Shown piece after piece: positions 1-5,776 of a stretch of 5,875 nucleotides of DNA (position 1 is its first letter; each line of letters starts with the position of its first letter). The translations under genes were made by a program, and so were the position numbers. Source of the DNA: CAZXCQ01 sp964639275 (lineage in GTDB: Bacteria > Desulfobacterota > DSM-4660 > Desulfatiglandales > Desulfatiglandaceae); NCBI GenBank assembly GCA_964639275.1, contig CAZXCQ010000339.1, forward strand, positions 1-5,875. Direction: 5' to 3'. The notes under the pieces are model-generated. The model saw only the letters and a program-made list of their open reading frames with translations. It did no database searches and had not been told where the DNA came from.

Positions 1-56
1 TTAAATACGGAGACATATTATTCTGTTGCCTCACCGCCCATTCGCTCCGCTCATTC

Positions 57-75
57 GAGGCACAGAGTTCACGGA
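57..75 (-). repeat. fragment of a CTCTGTG-type dispersed spacer repeat (minus orientation)
   Basis: Read on the minus strand, this stretch gives TTCCGTGAACTCTGTGCCTC. That resembles the 'CTCTGNG...CTCTGNGGTGAA' spacer sequence seen in plus orientation at 148-180. The two copies face away from each other around the palindrome at 75-98. The resemblance is seen in the sequence; that it belongs to a dispersed repeat family is from memory of similar non-coding text in other genomes and was not searched. Confidence 0.3.
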
Positions 76-98
76 ACCACGCCCTGCAGGGCGGGGTT
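75..98. repeat. 24-base near-perfect palindrome with a 14-base perfect core
   Basis: The core CGCCCTGCAGGGCG (80-93) is a perfect palindrome centred on a CTGCAG site. It extends to 75-98 with a single mismatched pair (A79 opposite G94), with outer arms AACC and GGTT. There is almost no loop, so as RNA it would need to open at the centre. No T run follows on either strand, so it is not a convincing terminator. It could be a REP-like element or a protein-binding site. Confidence 0.6.
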
Positions 99-147
99 TG
101 TTGGTGAGTCGAGTGCTGAAGGCACGATGGTTTTGAAAAATCCCAAA

Positions 148-180
148 TTTCTCTGCGATCTCTGGGGCTCTGCGGTGAAT
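148..180 (+). repeat. degenerate CTCTGCG spacer repeat
   Basis: Three spaced variants of the same word occur in a row: CTCTGCG (151-157), CTCTGGG (160-166) and CTCTGCGG (168-175), followed by TGAAT. This lies in the leader region of the LarA-like gene. It looks like a dispersed intergenic repeat rather than coding sequence. The frame across it is open, but that appears accidental. Confidence 0.35.
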
Positions 181-215
181 CGTTAAAAAGTGACCAAACA
201 TTTTCCAATCCCAGC

Positions 216-221
216 AGGAGG
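216..221 (+). promoter_or_regulatory. ribosome binding site of the LarA-like gene
   Basis: AGGAGG ends six bases before the GTG at 228. This decides the start: it is strong, correctly spaced, and no in-frame ATG near it aligns as well with the expected N-terminus of the family. Confidence 0.8.
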
Positions 222-227
222 TCTCCG

Positions 228-1610
228 GTGGAAGATCAGATAGTCTTCGGTGATCAGGTGATAGCGGTAAGACTCCCGGATAACGTTAAAAGCGCCCCTC
301 CAGGGCTCTCTACGACACTTTCCCCTGTGGATAACAACGAGGAGGCGATCCGCAAGGCATTAGAAAGACCATTGGGCCGCCCCCCCCTCCGGGAGACCGT
401 CAAACCCGGTTGGAGGGTAACGATTGCCTTTGATGACCCCACCGTCCCATGTTTTGCCCCGATCTGGGAGCCGGCCATAAGGCTTGTGATCCAGGAGCTC
501 GAAAATGGAGGGGTAAGGAAATCCGATATCACACTGCTTTGTGCCAACGGGCTCCACCGCAAATTCACTCGCCATGAATTGGCCAGGATCCTGGGAGAAG
601 ACCTGGTCAGGGATTTTGGATACCGGCTCATCTGTCATGATGCCGAGGACCATGACAACCTGAGCTATATGGGAACGACCGAATCCGGGTATGAGGTGGA
701 AATCAACAAACTGGTATCCGATTCCGATCTCACCATATATATCAACACGGTGGTATGGAGGGGGTTTAATGGGGGGTGGAAATCTGTCTGCGTGGGGCTC
801 GGCTCATACAGATCCATCAGGTGGCATCACGCCCCGGATAGCATGTCAATGTCGATGGAGAAAAACCGGATGCATGAAATCCTCAACGAAATGGGGAACC
901 TGATCGAGGATAGGATCGGGGAGGAACGGATCTTTAAGATAGAGACGGCCCTGGCAAATCCCCTTCAGGTCCACAAGGTATGGGCCGGAGGGGTATTTGA
1001 GACACGCCAGGCCGCCCTGGAGCTCATGAAGTCTCAACTCAAACCCAGACGTGAGATCGTAGAGCAAAAGGCCGACATCGTCCTTTACGGGATACCCAAC
1101 TGGAGCCCCTATGCCGCCTTTTCGGTCATGAATCCCATTCTCACGCTTATCTCAACGGGTCTTGGATACTTTGGGGGTGTGATAGAGGCCATGGGTAAAC
1201 CGGGCTGCTCTGTCATCCTGGTAAGCCCCTGCCCGGACCAATGGAACCATGATCACCACCCCACACACAGAGAGATCTGGGATAATATCCTTCCCAACCA
1301 CAAAGACCCTTTTGAGATAGCGGATCTGTTTGAGGAAGATTTTGCCCACAGGCCCGAATACATCTATAAATACCGGTTCTGTTACGGGTTTCACCCCATG
1401 CACGGGATAATGACCACCTATCCCCTAAAGAGGCTACGCCATACCGCCGGGGTCTTTGTTGCGGGTGCTGAGAGCCCGGAACTGATACGGCATCTCGGTT
1501 TTGAACACACCGCCACGGTTGAAGAGGCCATCGACAGGACAAAAGAAATCCACGGAAAAGATGCCTCCATTGTGTTTGTCAGATATCCGCAACTCGCCTG
1601 TAGACAGTAA
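228..1610 (+). CDS. LarA-like nickel-pincer cofactor-dependent isomerase (lactate racemase/DUF2088 family), substrate unknown
   Basis: This 460-residue cytoplasmic protein matches lactate racemase LarA from end to end by eye, recalling the Lactobacillus plantarum protein. The N-terminal half has the DDPTVP segment (69-74, for SDHTRP), ANGLHRKFTRHEL (106-117, for the ATGFHR...EEL segment) and GFNGGWKSVCVGLGSYRSI (179-197). K185 matches the lysine that binds the pyridinium thioamide cofactor; H201 matches the nickel-ligand histidine; H110 matches catalytic H108. The other catalytic histidine (H174) falls on V175, substrate-binding R75 on V73, and K298 on about N302. A His-rich NHDHHPTH (340-347) lies in the C-terminal half, and a Rossmann-like end (about 405-455) follows. 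Family membership is strong; lactate racemisation itself is unlikely. No larB, larC or larE is nearby, so the cofactor must be supplied from elsewhere. The transporter gene downstream in the same direction may move its substrate. Start is GTG with a good ribosome binding site. Confidence 0.9.
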   Translation: MEDQIVFGDQVIAVRLPDNVKSAPPGLSTTLSPVDNNEEAIRKALERPLGRPPLRETVKPGWRVTIAFDDPTVPCFAPIWEPAIRLVIQELENGGVRKSDITLLCANGLHRKFTRHELARILGEDLVRDFGYRLICHDAEDHDNLSYMGTTESGYEVEINKLVSDSDLTIYINTVVWRGFNGGWKSVCVGLGSYRSIRWHHAPDSMSMSMEKNRMHEILNEMGNLIEDRIGEERIFKIETALANPLQVHKVWAGGVFETRQAALELMKSQLKPRREIVEQKADIVLYGIPNWSPYAAFSVMNPILTLISTGLGYFGGVIEAMGKPGCSVILVSPCPDQWNHDHHPTHREIWDNILPNHKDPFEIADLFEEDFAHRPEYIYKYRFCYGFHPMHGIMTTYPLKRLRHTAGVFVAGAESPELIRHLGFEHTATVEEAIDRTKEIHGKDASIVFVRYPQLACRQ

Positions 1611-1693
1611 AGAATCCCCCCTATTCTCCAAAGGATGCTCCCGTTATCTGAAAACCCGCCAAGATCTTTGATTGAGGCTTGTCCAAGTTCCCT

Positions 1694-1728
1694 GGCCATG
1701 CTAAAGGGAATTGTCAATTCACATGGCC
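1694..1728. promoter_or_regulatory. nested inverted repeat upstream of the MFS gene (possible operator)
   Basis: Outer arms GGCCATG (1694-1700) and CATGGCC (1722-1728) are a perfect 7-base inverted repeat. Inside them sits the 11-base palindrome AATTGTCAATT (1709-1719). The inner palindrome is off-centre (8 bases on the left, 2 on the right), so the two are more likely separate binding half-sites or a mixed hairpin than one clean stem. It lies between the LarA-like gene and the chosen start of the MFS gene. No T run follows, so it is not a terminator. A regulatory role is inferred. Confidence 0.35.
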
Positions 1729-1746
1729 TTGTCCTGGTTCTAAAAG

Positions 1747-1754
1747 AAGGAGGT
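1747..1754 (+). promoter_or_regulatory. strong ribosome binding site setting a TTG start for the MFS gene
   Basis: AAGGAGGT is an almost complete match to the 16S rRNA tail. It ends eight bases before the in-frame TTG at 1763. The nearby ATG at 1770 is out of frame. This argues for TTG at 1763 over the longer in-frame reading from TTG at 1679. Confidence 0.75.
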
Positions 1755-1762
1755 GGAAGCCG

Positions 1763-2932
1763 TTGCAGGATGGGCAACCAGGCTTTCAGACCAGAAAGGT
1801 AGCTATCATTTCTTGTGGACATCTTGTTCACGATGTCTTTTCCAGTTTTCTGGCCCCTTTTCTGCCCCTGCTGATTGCCAAATTCGAACTCTCCATGATA
1901 CTCGCCGGGGCCCTGACGGTCTTCTTTCGCCTTCCCTCCCTCATAACCCCGTTTTTCGGAGCCATTTCCGATCGAATGAACCTGCGCAGCCTGGCAATAT
2001 GGGCCCCCGCCTTTACAGCAGTGACAATGAGTCTGCTGGGTGTCGCGCCAAATTATTTGACCGTATGCCTTCTGTTGCTGGGCGCCGGTACAAGCGCCGC
2101 CATGTTCCACGTCCTCGGACCGGTGATGATTGCCCAGGTGGGGATCAAAAATCTCGGGAAGGGCATGGGGATCTGGATGACCGGCGGAGAACTGGCAAGG
2201 ACCGTAGGCCCCCTTATTGCTGTCTGGGCCGTGTCCATGTGGGGATTTGAGGGGAGCTATCCGATCATGACTGTCGGTATTTTGGCTTCGATGCTCCTTT
2301 ACCTAAACCTGAAGGAGATAGATTCTTTTTCGGAAAGGAAGCCCCAGAGCGGATTTGGAGAGGTTTGGCATACCCTGCGTCGGGTTATGGTTCCCTTGAC
2401 CGGGGTAATCATATCCCGTGCCGCTTTGGCAGCCACCCTGACGGCGTTTCTCCCCACCTATATGGTCATCGCAGGGAGGAGCCTGTGGCTTGGTGGGGCA
2501 AGCCTCGCCGTACTCGAACTTTCGGGGATTGTGGGGACCCTTTTTGGGGGAACACTCAGTGACCGGGTCGGTCGCCGAGCGGTAATCCTGGCGGCCCTGC
2601 CCGCCTCTTCCCTCCTGCTGCTGGCCTTTGTCCATGCCCCCCAATGGCTTGAGTTTCCCATCCTTCTCTGCCTTGGCTGTAGCATCTTCGTCCTGACACC
2701 CGTGAACCTGGCCATTGTCCAGGACCATTTTGGAAGTCACCGAGGCACGGCCACCGGGGTCTTCATGACCATACACTTTATGAGCACAGCCGTCATTACC
2801 ATCTTTGTGGGCTGGCTCGCTGACCTCATGGGGCTCAAATTGGCCTTTACGCTCAGTGCCTTTCTCGGGCTGGCAGGGGTTCCTATGGTCTTTCTCTTAC
2901 CCAAATCCCAAGCGGTTGTTGAGGAGTACTGA
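1763..2932 (+). CDS. MFS transporter, fosmidomycin-resistance-like subgroup
   Basis: This 389-residue integral membrane protein has about 12 hydrophobic segments in two halves, as usual for the major facilitator superfamily. Numbered from the TTG start, GHLVHD (19-24) followed by a FLAPFLPLL segment resembles the first helix of Fsr-type (fosmidomycin resistance) carriers. GAISDRMNLRS (66-76) and GGTLSDRVGRR (262-272) are the two loop 2-3 and 8-9 copies of the MFS signature. A hydrophilic link (about 184-205, ...KEIDSFSERKPQ...) joins the halves. The longer reading from 1679 adds 28 residues that look untranslated: they are polar and Trp/Pro-rich, and cover the inverted repeat at 1694-1728. 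Substrate is unknown. The position 152 bases behind the LarA-like gene suggests an organic acid or related compound moved by proton coupling; resistance or efflux is an alternative. Co-transcription with the LarA-like gene is plausible but not shown. Confidence 0.88.
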   Translation: MQDGQPGFQTRKVAIISCGHLVHDVFSSFLAPFLPLLIAKFELSMILAGALTVFFRLPSLITPFFGAISDRMNLRSLAIWAPAFTAVTMSLLGVAPNYLTVCLLLLGAGTSAAMFHVLGPVMIAQVGIKNLGKGMGIWMTGGELARTVGPLIAVWAVSMWGFEGSYPIMTVGILASMLLYLNLKEIDSFSERKPQSGFGEVWHTLRRVMVPLTGVIISRAALAATLTAFLPTYMVIAGRSLWLGGASLAVLELSGIVGTLFGGTLSDRVGRRAVILAALPASSLLLLAFVHAPQWLEFPILLCLGCSIFVLTPVNLAIVQDHFGSHRGTATGVFMTIHFMSTAVITIFVGWLADLMGLKLAFTLSAFLGLAGVPMVFLLPKSQAVVEEY

Positions 2933-3213
2933 TAGAGATGAAAAGACTCACAGCTTCGCACGGACCCAAAAAGCACCGTCGGTCGGTTTTACCGGAATCT
3001 CATATTCAGAAGCATCCGCTCCTCATAGCGGCCAAGGGCTGATCGAATGCGTCTGTCCCAGATCTCTTATAATACAGAGTACGGTTAGGGTATAGGCGCC
3101 ATTGTTTCCCTATGAGACACTCGTAGGAGGACAATAGGGTGGTTCTGTGGTCGGGAATCTAGTGCGGAAGGGGGTGTCCCCGGTACAGGAAGTCGTTCAG
3201 AGCTTTGCCAGAA
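2933..3213. other. convergent intergenic region, largely featureless
   Basis: These 281 bases separate the end of the plus-strand MFS gene from the end of the minus-strand MoaD-like gene. I see no convincing terminator for either gene. A TATAAT at 3068-3073 has no matching -35 box. The minus-strand frame stays open for about 41 codons past the MoaD-like stop without recognisable content. Short words at 3093-3118 recur on the far side of the MoaD-like gene. Confidence 0.5.
2938..3042 (+). CDS. doubtful small ORF of 34 residues
   Basis: An ATG five bases after the MFS stop opens a 34-residue basic frame beginning MKRLTASHGPKKHRR. A GAGGAG at 2921-2926, inside the end of the MFS gene, sits 11 bases upstream of it, slightly far but usable for coupled translation. 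No homology is recognised and composition does not help. It could equally be a chance frame in the spacer or the remnant of a lost gene. Confidence 0.15.
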   Translation: MKRLTASHGPKKHRRSVLPESHIQKHPLLIAAKG

Positions 3214-3465
3214 TCAGCCTCCATGTATCTCAGGAAAAACGTACAGGGCATCTCCCTCATTCAACACTGTTTCTCTGCGGGCACTCCTGCCATTTACCAA
3301 TATTATCTTATCCAGTTCTTCAGGGATATTGAGGACCGCCAAGGCATGGGCCACATTTGCCCCTTCGGGGATGTCCCATTTGTCCCCATGTAAATGCCTT
3401 TCAGAAATGGGCACAAATTGACGGAAAAACGAAAGGACCCTAATTGTTATAATCAGTTTTTTCAC
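3214..3465 (-). CDS. MoaD/ThiS-family ubiquitin-like sulfur carrier protein
   Basis: This 83-residue protein has the beta-grasp layout of small sulfur carriers. A first strand KLIITIRVLSFFRQF (3-17) is followed by DIPEGANVAHALAVLNIPEE (31-50), matching the family's 'lpeGatv.dlL..L.ip' helix region. VNGR (57-60) comes next, and the C-terminus GDALYVFPEIHGG (71-83) ends in the required Gly-Gly. In this family the terminal glycine is adenylated by an E1-like enzyme and converted to a thiocarboxylate, which donates sulfur to molybdopterin, thiazole or other products. GTG is the first possible start after an upstream in-frame stop; no good Shine-Dalgarno precedes it. No MoaE, ThiG/ThiF or tungsten oxidoreductase is in the window, so the client pathway is open. 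It is the last gene of the minus-strand group, 93 bases after the stress-protein remnant. Confidence 0.85.
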   Translation of the reverse strand: MKKLIITIRVLSFFRQFVPISERHLHGDKWDIPEGANVAHALAVLNIPEELDKIILVNGRSARRETVLNEGDALYVFPEIHGG

Positions 3466-3558
3466 CCCCGGACTTGACTATGAGACTTCTTGGTCAGTAA
3501 TTGTCCCTATGTTTAGGCGCATTCAAAATGGCCTTTTCTATGGCAAATAAACCCCTAC

Positions 3559-3699
3559 CTACGTCTCCACTGGTCCAATCTTCAAGGCGTGAAGGAAGTG
3601 AATAACACTCTCTTGCTTTTTTGCAAAATTCCCGGTGAACTCCAAGGTCCCACCTGCGTCTTCTGATCCGTCAACCGCTACAAGTATTTTCTTGTTCAT
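3559..3699 (-). pseudogene. N-terminal remnant of a universal stress protein (UspA family)
   Basis: An ATG opens a 46-residue frame beginning MNKKILVAVDGSEDAGGTLE and continuing with FAKK and VIHFLHALK. This is the first strand, the VDGSE nucleotide-loop start, the first helix and second strand of the UspA fold. Full proteins of the family are about 140-160 residues. Here the frame ends in TAG after GPVET, and none of the three frames downstream restores the missing part, in particular the ATP-binding G-x2-G-x9-G(S/T) motif. UspA genes are known neighbours of TRAP transporter genes, and this one lies 82 bases behind DctM on the same strand, so it was probably part of the operon before truncation. 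A translated short peptide cannot be excluded. Confidence 0.7.
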
Positions 3700-3781
3700 T
3701 CTAAGCTCATTTCCTCATGCGGGTGGTTCAACAACGCTTTAGATTGTCCTCTCAGCCTAAACCCCATTTGCTCTACTTTCT

Positions 3782-5098
3782 TTACTCCTGCAAAATCTGA
3801 GGTAGCCATGTAACGATTTTTGGAAAGAACATAATGATGAACAATCCGAGCATCTGAAGGGCCATGAACTGCATCATACCGATATAGATATCTTTGAGGC
3901 TCCAGTCGGGCACAACCCCTTTTAGGAAATAGGCAGATAGGGCCACAGGCGGAGAGAGCCAGGCAGTCTGGAGTGTTACAGCCACCAGGATACAGAACCA
4001 GACCAAGTCGATCCCCATTTGTCTGATGAGAGGCATCAGAATAGGGACAAAAATGAGGACAATCGGGACCCATTCGAGAGGCCAGCCGAGAATGAAGATA
4101 AGAATCATAACAGCAAACAGCATGACCATGGGGCTCAGGTTGGTTTGAAGCAGGAGGTTGGTCAGCATGGTCGCGGAACCGAGCCTGGAGAAAACAGCCC
4201 CAAAAAAAGTGGATGCGGCCACAAGCACAAGAATCATCGCGGAGATCTCGAGGGTACGAAACATGGACTGCTTAAGTCCTTTCCAAGTCAGACGCCTATA
4301 GGCCAAGGTGAGGATTATGGCACCGAAGGCACCTGCAGCCGCTCCCTCGGTGGGTGTGGCCATGCCTGCTATGATGCTTCCCAAGGTTGCCGCAATGAGG
4401 GCGGCCACAGGCAAGACACCGAGCACCATCTCCTTAAGAATCCAAGAAAGGGATTCGGCTCTGAGTTCCTTGGGCAGGGCAGGGCCCATTTTTGGATTAA
4501 TCTGGCAGCGAATCAGAGAATAGATCATATATATTACAGCGAGGAGAAGGCCTGGAAAAATGGCACCTGTGAAGAGGTCGGTGACCGGTACACCTACCAC
4601 AGGACCCATGACGACCAACATGATGCTGGGAGGAATGAGGATGCCCAGCGTTCCACCAGCGGTAATGCAACCGGCGGAAAGCTTCACATCGTACTTGCTT
4701 TCTCGCATGGTAGGCGCTGCCATCACCCCGAGCAGGGTGACAGAGGAGCCGACAATGCCGGTTGCAGCGGCAAATATGGTCGCGGTGGACGTTATTGCAA
4801 GATAGAGGGAGCCGTTAAGCCTGGCAAGTGAATACTGGAACGATTTGAACAGGCGGTTCATCAGGCCGGAGCTCTCAAGGACATATCCCATTAAAAGGAA
4901 GAACGGTACGGCCGCCAGGACCGTATCGGTCATAACCCCAAAGAACTGAAATGTCATCAGATTGAAGACCACTTTCCCAATGCCAATGTACCCTATAACG
5001 AGGCTCAAAAAAATGAGGGTGAACGCGATGGGAAAACCGACGCATATAAATATAAACAGACTTGCAAGTCCGATCAAACCGAGAATTTGTGGGCTCAT
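3782..5098 (-). CDS. dctM: TRAP transporter large permease subunit DctM
   Basis: This 438-residue polytopic membrane protein is the ion-coupled translocation subunit of a tripartite ATP-independent periplasmic transporter, which usually imports carboxylates with Na+ or H+. Family signatures by residue: AATGIVGSSVTLLGVMAAPTM (about 111-131), CITAGGTLGILIPPS (144-158), MATPTEGAAAGAFGA (246-260), and LSPPVALSAYFLKG (381-394) in the second half of the internal duplication. Length and roughly 12 hydrophobic segments fit the usual DctM of about 430 residues. GAGGAG precedes the ATG by 9 bases and overlaps the end of dctQ. The gap to dctQ is 14 bases, so the two are one operon. The transported compound cannot be read from this subunit; the binding protein that would decide it is not present. 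Confidence 0.95.
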   Translation of the reverse strand: MSPQILGLIGLASLFIFICVGFPIAFTLIFLSLVIGYIGIGKVVFNLMTFQFFGVMTDTVLAAVPFFLLMGYVLESSGLMNRLFKSFQYSLARLNGSLYLAITSTATIFAAATGIVGSSVTLLGVMAAPTMRESKYDVKLSAGCITAGGTLGILIPPSIMLVVMGPVVGVPVTDLFTGAIFPGLLLAVIYMIYSLIRCQINPKMGPALPKELRAESLSWILKEMVLGVLPVAALIAATLGSIIAGMATPTEGAAAGAFGAIILTLAYRRLTWKGLKQSMFRTLEISAMILVLVAASTFFGAVFSRLGSATMLTNLLLQTNLSPMVMLFAVMILIFILGWPLEWVPIVLIFVPILMPLIRQMGIDLVWFCILVAVTLQTAWLSPPVALSAYFLKGVVPDWSLKDIYIGMMQFMALQMLGLFIIMFFPKIVTWLPQILQE

Positions 5099-5107
5099 TG
5101 CGGCATT

Positions 5108-5113
5108 CTCCTC
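5108..5113 (-). promoter_or_regulatory. ribosome binding site of dctM
   Basis: GAGGAG on the minus strand overlaps the TAG stop of dctQ by one base and stands 9 bases from the dctM ATG. This arrangement fits translational coupling of the two permease subunits. Confidence 0.7.
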
Positions 5114-5724
5114 TAAGTTTCTACACCTTCTACATCCTCGTGCAAATCAGTTCCGGTATAAGCTGCATAAAGGCTCTTCAGGAGTTCTGAGATCCCTTGA
5201 ATCAGAAGAAGGATCGTGGCAATTGGGATTGTCAGTTTAAGCGGCCATATAATAGGCATCCAGGGACTGGTGACGATCCGTTCCTGCAACAGGGTAGACG
5301 TCCAGGCATATCCCCAGCTGACCCACATGAATATCCCCAATCCCGGAAAGTAAAATAGGATATAGAGTAATGCGTCAACTATGCCCTTTGTGCGGACAGA
5401 CCATTTTTCGTACAGAAAATCGGTACGTATGTGCTGCTGGCGTTGCAGGGCATAGGCTGCTCCCAACATGAAAAAGCCGCCGTAGAGTATGGTGCTCAAA
5501 TCGCTGGCCCAGATGGTCGGACGGTTAAAGAAATAGCGACAGATCACCTCAAAAACCAGGCTTCCCACCATGGGAACGATGAGGAACGCCACGATTTTAC
5601 CGGACCAAATACTAATAGAGTCGATAAAGGAGACTACTCTAATCAGAGCCATGCGATTATTGCTGATGATTAAAGCTTCCACATTGTTTGGTTTATAGGA
5701 ATTCCCGCCAGCGTCATATGCCAT
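5113..5724 (-). CDS. dctQ: TRAP transporter small permease subunit DctQ
   Basis: This 203-residue membrane protein has four hydrophobic segments, at about 42-62, 76-94, 115-140 and 160-182, as in the DctQ family. The signature stretch follows the first segment: RYFFNRPTIWASDL (63-76), then the LGAAYAL (87-93) and HIRTD (98-102) motifs that mark this subunit. DctQ pairs with DctM and is needed for function. The N-terminus carries about 24 extra polar residues (MAYDAGGNSY...) before MALIRVVSFID, where most relatives begin. However, AGGG lies 7 bases before the first ATG and nothing similar precedes the internal ATG at 5652, so the longer form is preferred. The C-terminus is acidic (LHEDVEGVET). 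dctP is missing and may lie beyond the right edge. Confidence 0.93.
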   Translation of the reverse strand: MAYDAGGNSYKPNNVEALIISNNRMALIRVVSFIDSISIWSGKIVAFLIVPMVGSLVFEVICRYFFNRPTIWASDLSTILYGGFFMLGAAYALQRQQHIRTDFLYEKWSVRTKGIVDALLYILFYFPGLGIFMWVSWGYAWTSTLLQERIVTSPWMPIIWPLKLTIPIATILLLIQGISELLKSLYAAYTGTDLHEDVEGVET

Positions 5725-5731
5725 TGTCGCA

Positions 5732-5735
5732 CCCT
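5732..5735 (-). promoter_or_regulatory. ribosome binding site supporting the long dctQ start
   Basis: AGGG on the minus strand, 7 bases before the ATG at 5724, is a modest Shine-Dalgarno. It is the reason for choosing this start over the internal methionine at residue 25, which has none. Confidence 0.45.
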
Positions 5736-5754
5736 ACTTTCCATTCTTCGACAC

Positions 5755-5765
5755 ATTGTAACAAT
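5755..5765 (-). promoter_or_regulatory. palindrome overlapping a -10-like box upstream of dctQ
   Basis: ATTGTAACAAT is a perfect palindrome around a single central base. On the minus strand it contains TACAAT, a good -10 hexamer, 30 bases upstream of the dctQ ATG. No good -35 hexamer stands 16-18 bases further upstream, so the promoter, if real, may need an activator or an alternative sigma factor. A regulator bound to the palindrome would cover the -10 box. Confidence 0.35.
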
Positions 5766-5776
5766 TTAGCCTTTTG

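Noticed and set aside
1..186. Open plus-strand frame from the left edge to TAA at 184-186, as the end of an upstream gene
   Set aside because: The frame runs through the palindrome and the CTCTGCG repeats and gives no recognisable protein; open by chance.
1679..1762. 28-residue N-terminal extension of the MFS protein from TTG 1679
   Set aside because: There is no Shine-Dalgarno before 1679, a very strong one before TTG 1763, the extension is unlike a membrane protein N-terminus, and it covers an inverted repeat.
1418..2110. 230-codon minus-strand frame across the end of the LarA-like gene and the start of the MFS gene
   Set aside because: It covers parts of two genes and their spacer, has low-complexity Gly/Gln/Lys-rich content and no family match.
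3068..3073. Perfect TATAAT as a promoter -10 box
   Set aside because: There is no -35 match at 16-18 bases upstream and no plus-strand gene follows; probably chance.
3147..3393. Two plus-strand frames of about 60 codons
   Set aside because: Both lie opposite the MoaD-like gene, whose motifs and Gly-Gly end are clear; the plus-strand products match nothing.
3513..3556. Minus-strand stretch after the stress-protein stop reading GLFAIEKAILNAPKHRDNY in another frame, as a frameshifted continuation
   Set aside because: It does not match the middle or end of a UspA protein and is too short to assign; the missing part of the gene is not found in any frame.
4019..4831. Long open frame of 270 codons on the plus strand, antisense to dctM
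   Set aside because: Its product is highly polar and rich in His, Gly, Asn and Asp with no recognisable domain, and it lies wholly opposite a clear DctM; it is a mirror of that gene's codon pattern.
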